In this document: piece by piece, positions 8,097 through 15,449 of the stretch
Position numbering within the stretch: the stretch's first letter is position 1
Layout of the letters: each line of letters begins with the position of its first letter
IMG/VR virus record: IMGVR_UViG_3300009786_001527
Coordinates: 1 to 39,675 of that record
Reading direction: 5' to 3' (one strand)
DNA: 39,675 nt
From: a virus
Program-made: the position numbers and the translations under genes
The notes under the pieces: model-generated
What the model was told of the DNA's origin: nothing
Databases searched by the model: none
Seen by the model: only the letters and a program-made list of their open reading frames with translations

Positions 8097-8605
8097 TGGA
8101 TGAACATGATATGACAACCGAAAAAGAATTTGAAGAATATTTTACTTCGACAAAAAGTTATTATAACTTTCCGTGTGCTCATAGACAATACAGGCATGAA
8201 GGCAATTGCCATTTAATACATGGATACAGTAGAAGTTTTAAGTTTATATTTGGTATTAAAACATTTACTAAAGAAGGCTTTGCAGTCGACTATGGTGATT
8301 TAGATGAGTTAAAAGCACATTTAGATTATATGTATGATCATACATTGGTGTTGGATGAAGGAGACCCATATATGCATCTGTTTAAAGAGTTGGAAGAAGG
8401 AGGTGTGTGTATGATTAGAACACACCCAATGGGTCCAGGAATGGAAGGTACGGCACATTATCTATGTGAATGGACAGACGAGTTTCTACGCAAAAAAACA
8501 AATGGTAGAGCATGGGTTATTAGTGTTGAAGCACGTGAAAATGATAAAAACAGTTCTATATATGAGAACCCAAATGCAGGATTTAAAGGATGGCAAAAAA
8601 AATAG
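8096..8605 (+). CDS. queD: 6-carboxytetrahydropterin synthase-like protein (QueD/PTPS family)
   Basis: Second enzyme of preQ0 synthesis: dihydroneopterin triphosphate to 6-carboxytetrahydropterin. Family elements are FPCAHRQYRH (zinc ligand H29), CHLIHGYSR (candidate catalytic C38, zinc ligand H42), VDYGDLDELKAHLDYMYDHT (residues 64-83, with the Asp-His pair) and the terminal glutamate strand VEARENDKNSSIY. The usual HGH zinc motif reads HGY here, so the third zinc ligand is changed or supplied by a nearby His. The length of 169 is longer than the ~120 of bacterial QueD. It lies between folE and queE, which supports the pathway assignment. Confidence 0.8.
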   Translation: MDEHDMTTEKEFEEYFTSTKSYYNFPCAHRQYRHEGNCHLIHGYSRSFKFIFGIKTFTKEGFAVDYGDLDELKAHLDYMYDHTLVLDEGDPYMHLFKELEEGGVCMIRTHPMGPGMEGTAHYLCEWTDEFLRKKTNGRAWVISVEARENDKNSSIYENPNAGFKGWQKK

Positions 8606-8832
8606 AAATTTTAAATAACGAGAAACACATTTTTAGAGAGAAGGTGTCATTGGAGCAGAGCGCCAATTCAACCGATCTTTGTATTTCCATATCAGCAACA
8701 GCCTGGGAAATACTTGATTGGAAAGAAGGCACTCTGTTAGAAGTTAGACAGGATGATATTGATAAAAATGAGTTAACAATACGTATAGCACCCAAAAGTA
8801 TAAGAGAACAGATAGGAATTAGTTTTGAATAA
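8590..8832 (+). CDS. Small protein with AbrB/MazE-like beta pattern
   Basis: An 80-residue protein. The segment CISISATAWEILDWKEGTLLEVRQDD resembles the swapped-hairpin AbrB/MazE fold (strand, helix, W/GxxLEV strand), so a small DNA-binding or toxin-neutralising regulator is possible, but the match is by eye and weak. It overlaps queD by 16 bases and queE by 8 bases. No toxin gene is adjacent. The gene is supported by tight packing between two real genes. Confidence 0.55.
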   Translation: MAKKIEILNNEKHIFREKVSLEQSANSTDLCISISATAWEILDWKEGTLLEVRQDDIDKNELTIRIAPKSIREQIGISFE

Positions 8833-9676
8833 ATTTCGATACTTAGAAATTTTTTATAGCATTCAGGGAGAAGGAATACACGTAGGTACTCCTAGTGTAT
8901 TTTTACGTATGTTTGGATGTAATTTTAAATGTCAAGGATTTGGTATGCCGAGAGGCGAATTGTCTAATGAATATCTTAATGTTGATATAAAAAAATACAC
9001 AGATCTTAAGGATGCTCCATTGGTTGCTACAGGTTGTGACAGTTATGCTAGTTGGGACAATAGAGCAAAACATTTAACAACTGATACTGACGTACACGGA
9101 TTGGTAGATACATTGTTAGATGCTACACCCAATGGTAGATGGACAGAGCCAAATGGGCAAGATATACATTTAGTTATAACTGGCGGCGAACCGTTGCTCG
9201 GATGGCAACGTTTATGGCCAGATTTGTTAGGACATCCATATATGGAGGATTTAAAAAATGTTACATTTGAAACAAATTGTACGCAGGTACTTAGAGATGA
9301 TTTCCGCGACTATCTCAGATCTCAAAATAGAATCACAACCACTTGGTCTTGCAGTCCGAAACTTTCCGTATCGGGAGAGTCTTGGGATGATGCGATTAAG
9401 CCTGACGTTGCTGGGAGTTACTTTAATGCTCCCAATAGTATTATGTATTTCAAGTTTGTGGTCGCCAATGAAATGGATGTACAAGAGGTTGACGTCGCTG
9501 TTAACGAATTCGGCAATGCCGGGATCAAAGTACCTGTCTACTGCATGCCTGTTGGCGGATGTGAAATGGAGTATATGGAGAATAGATCGAAAGTTGCTGA
9601 AATTGCGCTCTCAAAAGGATATCGATACTCACCGCGTCTCCATGTAGATTTATTTGGTAATGCCTGGAGCACTTAA
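8825..9676 (+). CDS. queE: 7-carboxy-7-deazaguanine synthase, radical SAM
   Basis: Radical SAM enzyme that contracts 6-carboxytetrahydropterin to 7-carboxy-7-deazaguanine. Visible features: YSIQGEGIHVGTPSVFLR near the N terminus, the cluster Cys C32 and C36 (GCNFKC), ITGGEPLL at residues 118-125 for SAM binding, FETNCT, and the family C terminus SPRLHVDLFGNAW. The third cluster cysteine of CX3CX2C is absent at the usual place (F39 instead); C71 in TGCDSY is the likely replacement, giving C-X3-C-X34-C. The start is a TTG overlapping the end of the preceding gene. QueC is not in this window, so the product may stay as the acid or be finished by a gene elsewhere. Confidence 0.9.
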   Translation: MNKFRYLEIFYSIQGEGIHVGTPSVFLRMFGCNFKCQGFGMPRGELSNEYLNVDIKKYTDLKDAPLVATGCDSYASWDNRAKHLTTDTDVHGLVDTLLDATPNGRWTEPNGQDIHLVITGGEPLLGWQRLWPDLLGHPYMEDLKNVTFETNCTQVLRDDFRDYLRSQNRITTTWSCSPKLSVSGESWDDAIKPDVAGSYFNAPNSIMYFKFVVANEMDVQEVDVAVNEFGNAGIKVPVYCMPVGGCEMEYMENRSKVAEIALSKGYRYSPRLHVDLFGNAWST

Positions 9677-9680
9677 AACG

Positions 9681-10499
9681 ATGTATAAATTATTTGGATT
9701 ATTATTAGTAATAATATTATTAGGATGTGATAGTTTTGCTAACACATCTATATTACGATCTGATAGCAATAGAGGCCCATGGTCGGATACTGTTGATGAA
9801 TCAGCAAGGGCATATGCGTATAAAAGGGTAGCAGGTTTTTCACGCAAAGGTGCAACATCTTTACGGTTTGAAGTTAGGAGTGGAGATTGTTATACAGCAT
9901 ATCCATTACACCCAAGCAGTGGCTGGGATGATTGTACAAGGCACAGAGAACGTTCAGAAGTCCGTGAAAAATGGACAGCCGCTTGGGACATGGAAACTTG
10001 GTATGCTGTAAGTATTTTTATTCCAGAAGATTATAATTTTTTATATCCTAAGCAAATTATATTTCAATGGCACCGAGGTAAACAACCCGTTGCATATTTA
10101 AAACTTGAAAGAGATAATCTAAAATTTGATGTTTTAACTGAATTAGGTGAATCAACATCAATATATGATTTAGGGAATGTAACTAAGGAGAATTATAAAG
10201 GTAAGTGGATTGATCTCTTATGGAAAACGAACTGGAGTGTTGATGACACTGGTTATATAAAGATGTGGATCAATAAAAAATTAGTTATAGATCATAAAGG
10301 TCCAACAAGTGATAAGGAAGAAGGCAAATGTGGCAACAGGAGTTGTGGTGTATTTGTAAAGTATGGTATATATAGATCACATTTATTTCGATATGAAGGT
10401 GGTGAAGATAATTTACCTACACAAATATTGTTTTTCGATGAGTATCGCAGAGGAAAAACAAAACAGGATGTTGACATAAACAACGTAGAAGGAAGTTAA
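9681..10499 (+). CDS. Polysaccharide lyase-like lipoprotein
   Basis: From the ATG at 9681 the product has 272 residues and begins with a lipoprotein signal peptide MYKLFGLLLVIILLGC (lipobox LLGC, C16), so it would be exported and anchored in a membrane. The body resembles the heparin-lyase-like polysaccharide lyase fold (jelly roll): an RERSEVRE motif near residue 90, ETWYAVSIFIPEDYN, then IFQWHRG, and a C-terminal YGIYRS...LFFDEYRRG, where Tyr/Arg/His residues would be catalytic. An earlier in-frame ATG at 9654 would bury the signal peptide and overlap queE, so it is rejected. It may trim host capsule or exopolysaccharide, or be displayed on lysing cells. Confidence 0.78.
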   Translation: MYKLFGLLLVIILLGCDSFANTSILRSDSNRGPWSDTVDESARAYAYKRVAGFSRKGATSLRFEVRSGDCYTAYPLHPSSGWDDCTRHRERSEVREKWTAAWDMETWYAVSIFIPEDYNFLYPKQIIFQWHRGKQPVAYLKLERDNLKFDVLTELGESTSIYDLGNVTKENYKGKWIDLLWKTNWSVDDTGYIKMWINKKLVIDHKGPTSDKEEGKCGNRSCGVFVKYGIYRSHLFRYEGGEDNLPTQILFFDEYRRGKTKQDVDINNVEGS

Positions 10500-10501
10500 A
10501 T

Positions 10502-11134
10502 GTGTTTCGAATATGCTTAGATGACGAATGCCATAAAATTGATGAGTGCTTGGCATGTGAACGAAATGTATTAATTATATGTTTTTTACTTAATATAGCA
10601 ATGTTTGGTTTAGAATTATACTATGGTTTGATAGCACAGTCTGTAAGTTTAATATCAGATAGTGCTCATAATATAGGCGATGCGATTATATTAGGTAGTA
10701 GTCTTTTTGTAATTGGAGCAATGTTAAAAAGTAAAGCAAAGTTAGCAATTATTAAATCAATTGTAATGTTAGGGTTTGGTATATTAACAATGTATTATGT
10801 AATAAACAACATAACAACAGGATATGTTCCAAATAATGTAATAATTACATGGGTTGGTGTTGTTGTGCTAATAGGGAATATTATATCAGCATTGTTATTA
10901 TTATATTATAAAAATAAAGATATTAATTTAAAGAGTGCGTATATTTGTTGTAGGAATGATGCAATTGGATGTGTTGGAATTATTATAGCAGGTGTATTTG
11001 TAGGGTTGACAAATAGTAATATTCCAGATATAATAGTAGGTGGAGGCATAGCGATTCTTATATGCTATAGTGCAATAGGAATTTTTAGAGAGAGTTTAAA
11101 TGTTATTAAAGATGCTAGAACGTCTAGATCGTAG
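10502..11134 (+). CDS. Cation diffusion facilitator-type transporter, lacking the cytoplasmic domain
   Basis: A 210-residue inner-membrane protein with about six hydrophobic helices. TM2 carries SVSLISDSAHNIGDA, the CDF metal site with H56 and D60. TM5 carries ICCRNDAIGCVG, where the canonical HxxxD reads CxxxD (C149, D153). It ends right after TM6, so the C-terminal metal-sensing domain of CzcD-type proteins is missing. The N terminus is Cys-rich (CLDDECHKIDECLACE). Likely moves zinc, cobalt or iron; direction and metal unknown. GTG start at 10502 with AAGGAAG at 10490-10496; an ATG at 10500 is out of frame. Confidence 0.8.
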   Translation: MFRICLDDECHKIDECLACERNVLIICFLLNIAMFGLELYYGLIAQSVSLISDSAHNIGDAIILGSSLFVIGAMLKSKAKLAIIKSIVMLGFGILTMYYVINNITTGYVPNNVIITWVGVVVLIGNIISALLLLYYKNKDINLKSAYICCRNDAIGCVGIIIAGVFVGLTNSNIPDIIVGGGIAILICYSAIGIFRESLNVIKDARTSRS

Positions 11135-11525
11135 ACGTATAATTTATGATAGGGAGAAGCATGAGCCCTATCTTATTAGATACTATTTGTTTTTAAAGGA
11201 TAGAAAATGGTTCCCATTTAATGTTTTTTTACATAACTTTAGAAAATCTGATATAGACGATTTACATGACCATCCATGGCATTGGATGACAATAGTTCTC
11301 AAAGGTGGTTATTGGGAATATACGCCAAACGGAAAGTTTTGGCGCGGCCCAGGATTTATTGGCTTGCGTAAGCCTCAAGATTTACATAGGGTAGAACTTG
11401 TTGAAGGTATATATCCTTGGACATTATTTTTTGTTGGACCGAAACGCAAAGAATGGGGGTTTGTTGATAATGGTAAATGGATACAAAATGAGACTTATTT
11501 AAAGGAAAAATATAATGTTTTATAA
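11100..11525 (+). CDS. Cupin-fold phage protein
   Basis: A 141-residue protein whose core DDLHDHPWHWMTIVLKGGYWEY (around residues 53-74) has the HxH and glycine turn of a cupin metal site, followed by LHRVELVEG as the second motif. Such proteins occur in many phages without a known reaction. The start at 11100 lies inside the end of the transporter gene (35-base overlap). The gene ends overlapping the next ATG. Possibly binds iron or nickel; no substrate can be named. Confidence 0.7.
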   Translation: MLLKMLERLDRRRIIYDREKHEPYLIRYYLFLKDRKWFPFNVFLHNFRKSDIDDLHDHPWHWMTIVLKGGYWEYTPNGKFWRGPGFIGLRKPQDLHRVELVEGIYPWTLFFVGPKRKEWGFVDNGKWIQNETYLKEKYNVL

Positions 11526-11916
11526 ACTACAAAAAGCATTATTAAATTTTACTAAAGATGAAAAAGTAAAAGCAAAAAAGAATGCTGAATTAGATTTGCA
11601 GTATGGGAAAATTAATAAAGACGAACGTAATAAGCAAGTAGCAACAGCAGATGATGAACCGTATATTAAAGTGTTGCAAGTTCATTTTGAGCAGAAACAA
11701 CCAAACGTTGGTAGTTTTGAATTAGATTGGAATGAACCGTTTATTGAAACTTTAGCAAAGGCTGGCTATACAGGCGTTTCACCAGAGCAAATTATTGATA
11801 CATGGTTTAATGATGTATGTCGTAATATTTTAATGGAGGAGTTTAATGACAAGAATTTTGTTGCTGACTCTCCAGTAGAGATTAAACGAGATGACGGCAA
11901 AACAGAAAAATACTAA
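11515..11916 (+). CDS. Hypothetical phage protein, 133 aa
   Basis: No family recognised. It has a lysine-rich N-terminal 30 residues (KDEKVKAKKNAELDLQYGK) that may be helical, then a more globular part with WNEPFIETLAKAGYTG and IIDTWFNDVCRNIL. No motif, signal or membrane segment. Good packing: it overlaps the cupin gene by 11 bases and the following small gene by 26. AAAGGAAAAA at 11502-11511 precedes the ATG. Function unknown. Confidence 0.65.
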   Translation: MFYKLQKALLNFTKDEKVKAKKNAELDLQYGKINKDERNKQVATADDEPYIKVLQVHFEQKQPNVGSFELDWNEPFIETLAKAGYTGVSPEQIIDTWFNDVCRNILMEEFNDKNFVADSPVEIKRDDGKTEKY

Positions 11917-12076
11917 GAAGGACTTAGTACACATAAACGATTTAGTATTAGAATGTTTGAGTAATCTTGCTGAAAGGCATTATTATAAATCACCAAACGA
12001 AGATAAAACCATTGACAATTTAAAAAAAGTTGTTAAAATAATAGAACCACACCTAGCGAAGAGGCTACCAAATTGA
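11891..12076 (+). CDS. Small hypothetical protein, 61 aa
   Basis: A 61-residue basic, helical protein without a recognised domain (core LVLECLSNLAERHYYK and IDNLKKVVKIIEPHL). It overlaps the gene before it by 26 bases, and its TGA is fused to the TTG start of the exonuclease gene (TTGA), so it is probably translated to couple exonuclease expression. Support comes from position and codon use only. Confidence 0.6.
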   Translation: MTAKQKNTKKDLVHINDLVLECLSNLAERHYYKSPNEDKTIDNLKKVVKIIEPHLAKRLPN

Positions 12077-13056
12077 CTTATATTCTAATTGATACAGCAA
12101 ATATGTTTTTTAGGGCACGGCACGTTGCCCGCGGCGATCTAGAGATGAAGATTAGTTTATGTTATCATATTATGTTTAATAGTATTAAGAAAGCATTTAA
12201 TGACTTTAACGGGTCACATGTTATATTTTGTTTAGAAGGCCGCAGTTGGCGACGAAGTGTTTACGAACCTTATAAAAGAAATAGAGATGCTAATAGAGAA
12301 GCACTAACTCCAAAAGAATTAGAAGAAGATAAAATGTTTTGGGATGCCTATCAAGAATTCTTAGAATACTTAGATACTAAAACAAATTGTACAGTATTAC
12401 AAGAGCAAAATAGTGAAGCAGATGATTTAATTGCACGTTGGATACAAAATCATCCAGACAATGAACACGTTATTATAAGCAGTGACAGCGACTTTCATCA
12501 ATTAATTAATGATAAGGTTAGTATGTATAATGGTATTGCTAATCAACACGTTACTATTAATGGGATATATGATGACAACGGTAAAATAGTTATGGATAAG
12601 AAAACTAATATACCAAAAGTTATTGCTGATCCTGAATATATTTTATTTGAGAAATGTATACGTGGCGATTCAAGTGACAATGTGTTTAGTGCATATCCGG
12701 GTGCCCGTAAAAAAGGCAGTCGTAATAAGACAGGAATACATGAAGCATTTGAGGATAGGCACAATCAAGGCTTTGCGTGAAATAATTTTATGTTGCAAAA
12801 ATGGACAGATCATAACGATATAGAACACACTGTACGTGATGATTATGAGCGTAATAAAATACTCATAGACTTAACGTTGCAACCCGATGAAGTTAAAAAT
12901 GCTTGCGATGCTAAGATTGTTGAAGCAGTACAAAAAGATCCTATTTCACAAGTAGGAATACATTTTATGAAGTTCTGTGGCAAATATGATTTAGAAAAAA
13001 TGAGTCAACAACCAAATGACTATGCACAATTTTTAAATAAGGTATACGTAGCATGA
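12073..13056 (+). pseudogene. 5'-3' exonuclease (T4 RNase H/FEN-like), interrupted by in-frame TGA
   Basis: Structure-specific 5'-3' nuclease of the T4 RNase H/FEN family, which removes RNA primers and flaps in replication. Acidic active-site clusters are present: YILIDTANMFFRAR (D7), QNSEADDLIARW, ISSDSDFHQL and KCIRGDSSDNV. A TGA at 12778-12780 stops the frame after residue 235 (ending NQGFA). The same frame then continues without a shift to 13056 (NNFMLQKWTDHND, EHTVRDDYERNKILIDL), which is the C-terminal DNA-binding part; total about 327 codons, close to T4 RNase H (305). The TGA probably replaces TGG for Trp. It could be a point mutation, an assembly error, readthrough, or a split gene with a second start at the ATG 12790. 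The start is TTG at 12073. Confidence 0.8.
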
Positions 13057-13622
13057 AGGTATTAGTAATAGGCGGATCAAAAGGAGTAGGACTAGACATT
13101 ATTAATCATTTTGATGGCGATAGTATTAGTCGCAATGCTACAGATCCAGGATTTAATATTAGAAAGGATGAAGATCGAACAACAATAGCAAATGTATCAT
13201 TAGATTATGATATAGTTGTTAACCATGCGTATTCCGGAGACTTCTCACAGACATTAATGTTGCTAAATCTATTTGAAGTATGGGAAGAAGCGAAGCATGA
13301 AGGTTATCTTATTAACAGCGGTAGTGATGCTTCAAAGTTATATAGGATGAAGGCCCGTAAAGATCCAATGTATGCTGTATTAAAAGAAAGTCAAAATACA
13401 CTTAGTCATATTATTTCTCGTAATATACAAGAAGGTAATATTCCTATGCGTTATACAAATATTATATATGGTATGCTTGATACTGAGAAAGCACGAGCAA
13501 AACCGCATTATAAAAATGGTGTTAGAGGAGAAGATATTTGTAAAGTAATTGAGTTGCTATATAATTTACCAACGGATTGTTTGATCCCTGAGTTTGTTAT
13601 GGAAGCAAGGGATCCAGAGTAA
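13053..13622 (+). CDS. Short-chain dehydrogenase/reductase
   Basis: A classical-type SDR, short at 189 residues. The cofactor motif is VIGGSKGVGLD (residues 5-15), VVNHAYSG corresponds to the NNAG strand, the catalytic Ser is in LINSGSD (S89) and the YxxxK pair is Y107/K111 (YAVLK). The C-terminal substrate lobe is reduced compared with the usual 240-250 residues. It is joined to the exonuclease by ATGA and ends directly before a radical SAM gene with no gap. The substrate is unknown; a sugar or a product of the neighbouring radical SAM enzyme are possibilities only. Confidence 0.75.
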   Translation: MKVLVIGGSKGVGLDIINHFDGDSISRNATDPGFNIRKDEDRTTIANVSLDYDIVVNHAYSGDFSQTLMLLNLFEVWEEAKHEGYLINSGSDASKLYRMKARKDPMYAVLKESQNTLSHIISRNIQEGNIPMRYTNIIYGMLDTEKARAKPHYKNGVRGEDICKVIELLYNLPTDCLIPEFVMEARDPE

Positions 13623-14705
13623 ATGTCATATTTAGATTTATCTGAGATTCGATCAATACAAATTGATCATACGAGTAGATGTAATTTACTTTGTCCACAA
13701 TGTGCTAGAGTTGATAATGGCAAAGTAAATTCTCTTGTACCTCTTGATGAATTAACTGTTGAGGATTATAAAGTTATCTTTCCTAAAGAGATTATTAAAA
13801 ATATTACACAAATTACACAATGCGGTAATTATGGTGATGTTATAGCAAGCAATACTATTTTAGATTGTTTAGACTGGTTGCGTACAAATGGATATAATCG
13901 ATATATAAATGTTATTACTAACGGTAGTGCAAGGACACCAGCATGGTGGAAAGAACTTGCAAAAATATTAGGTAAAAACGGTAAAGCAACATTTAGTATC
14001 GATGGATTAAAAGATACAAATCATTTGTATCGTGTCAATAGCAATTGGGATAAGATAGTAGAAAATATTAAAGCATTTATAGGTGCAGGTGGCAACGCAA
14101 GATGGGATTACTTGGTATTTGAACACAACGAACATCAAGTTGAAGCGGCTAAGTTCCTTGCAAAAGAATGGGGCTTTAAAGGTTTTTATGTAAAAAAGAC
14201 AAATAGGTTTATTACTAATAAAAACTATAAAACAAATACAAGTAAAACAACCACTAAAAAAGTTAACATAGCAACGGAAGTAAAATATCAATCTAATTTT
14301 GATAGAATAGTACAGGAGTATGGTAGTTGGTCTAACTATGTAGACATTACTGAAATTGACTGTAAATTTAAAAAGCAAAAGACATTGTTTGTTGATTTTG
14401 AAGCACGTCTTTGGCCTTGCACTTGGACGGCCGCACCAATATATTTTGCAGGAAAAGATAATATACAAAAAATACAATTACATAAAATACTTGATCATTA
14501 TGGTTGGAATTTTAATAGTTTAAGACATGATAGTTTAGAATCTATTTTGGATCATGAATGGTTTAAAAAGGAATTAGTTGAGAGTTGGCATCGTACACAA
14601 AACGATGAGCCAATTGGAAAACTTATGACGTGCGGACGAACTTGTGGAACAAGTTATGATTTTAGTAGTAGTAGTGATAATAATAGAAAGTTAACGACAT
14701 TTTAA
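13623..14705 (+). CDS. Radical SAM protein with C-terminal SPASM-like Cys cluster
   Basis: A 360-residue radical SAM enzyme. The cluster motif CX3CX2C is CNLLCPQC (C20, C24, C27) after the strand IQIDHTSR. The barrel continues with ITNGSARTPAWW and TFSIDGLKDTNHLYR. The C-terminal third has further cysteines (DCKFKKQK, WPCTW, TCGRTCGTSYDF), which look like ligands of an auxiliary iron-sulfur cluster of SPASM type. SPASM enzymes commonly modify peptides. The gene is a clear paralogue of the one at 37415-38536 on the other strand (shared HTSxCNLLCPQCARV, DGLxDTNHLYRVNSN and EYGSWSNYVD). Substrate unknown. Confidence 0.85.
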   Translation: MSYLDLSEIRSIQIDHTSRCNLLCPQCARVDNGKVNSLVPLDELTVEDYKVIFPKEIIKNITQITQCGNYGDVIASNTILDCLDWLRTNGYNRYINVITNGSARTPAWWKELAKILGKNGKATFSIDGLKDTNHLYRVNSNWDKIVENIKAFIGAGGNARWDYLVFEHNEHQVEAAKFLAKEWGFKGFYVKKTNRFITNKNYKTNTSKTTTKKVNIATEVKYQSNFDRIVQEYGSWSNYVDITEIDCKFKKQKTLFVDFEARLWPCTWTAAPIYFAGKDNIQKIQLHKILDHYGWNFNSLRHDSLESILDHEWFKKELVESWHRTQNDEPIGKLMTCGRTCGTSYDFSSSSDNNRKLTTF

Positions 14706-14718
14706 GAGGAGATCGACG

Positions 14719-15225
14719 ATGCCGTACATTAAAGAATTATTAGATAAAAGATGGATTGTATACAGCGACATAGGTAATTATTCAGGTTTGCTTATCAAAG
14801 ATGATAAAGATACTTCATATCTTTATTATAATAAAAAGGATGATGTAAGTGCCGAGTCACAGATAACACGGTTTGCTAATCATATTGAGTTATGTAATTA
14901 TTTTGGTGAAGATATTACATTAAATGAGATTAATAAGAAAAGCAACCAAAATGGAGGCGTTATTAGTGAAATTAAAGGTTACCCATTAAACTTTAATACA
15001 CCAATTATTGTTGAACACGAAACGTTACCATTATTTAAAAAGAGCTTAAATAGTAATGTAATTTATTGTGCTGGATTTTATACTGTAAAAGGGCCAGAAG
15101 GTTGGCGTAAAAGTTTTTGCCCAAAGAAAGTTACTTTAGATTCTATTGAGGCTTATGATGGTCCATTTGTATCAGAGTTAGAAATGATAAGTGTGTTAAA
15201 TATAAAAAAGAAAGACAATGATTAA
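14719..15225 (+). CDS. Hypothetical phage protein, 168 aa
   Basis: Not recognised. The protein is rich in Lys, Asp, Tyr and Asn, with a predicted alternation of strands (WIVYSDIGNYSGLLIKD, VIYCAGFYTVKG) and no signal peptide. A good AAGAGGAGAT ribosome binding site lies at 14704-14713. It is followed with an 8-base overlap by another small phage protein. Its composition fits a phage protein of T4-like relatives; function unknown. Confidence 0.68.
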   Translation: MPYIKELLDKRWIVYSDIGNYSGLLIKDDKDTSYLYYNKKDDVSAESQITRFANHIELCNYFGEDITLNEINKKSNQNGGVISEIKGYPLNFNTPIIVEHETLPLFKKSLNSNVIYCAGFYTVKGPEGWRKSFCPKKVTLDSIEAYDGPFVSELEMISVLNIKKKDND

Positions 15226-15439
15226 TAATTTACATAACTTAAAAAAGTTTATGGGAATGTTTGATATTGCACAAGCATCAGGCTCCCAAGAGGTTCGTCT
15301 TTCAATTACAGAACTGTCCCTTGTTGTTTCAGATGTTAATAAACTATTGTCAACAATAGTTGAACAGGCCGCGACCACTCCTTCGAATATTCAAGTCGAA
15401 GCAGAGAGACAATTAGATATAGATGGCGGCTCATTCTAA
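15218..15439 (+). CDS. Small helical phage protein, 73 aa
   Basis: A 73-residue, largely helical protein (KKFMGMFDIAQASGSQEVRLSITELSLVVSDVNKLLS) that resembles short conserved proteins of T4-like marine phages with no known role. It overlaps the preceding gene by 8 bases. Its stop codon lies 10 bases before the HtrA-like gene, whose ribosome binding site sits between the two. Confidence 0.65.
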   Translation: MINNLHNLKKFMGMFDIAQASGSQEVRLSITELSLVVSDVNKLLSTIVEQAATTPSNIQVEAERQLDIDGGSF

Positions 15440-15449
15440 AGGAAAAATT

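Noticed and set aside
12778-12780. Genetic code change with TGA read as Trp
   Set aside because: TGA ends several genes at functional ATGA or TTGA junctions (for example 1060-1062 and 13054-13056), and TGG is the normal Trp codon throughout.
14007-14477. Long minus-strand frame of 156 codons within the radical SAM gene
   Set aside because: It is a Phe/Ile/Tyr/Cys-rich shadow of AT-rich coding sequence, with no ribosome binding site or known motif.
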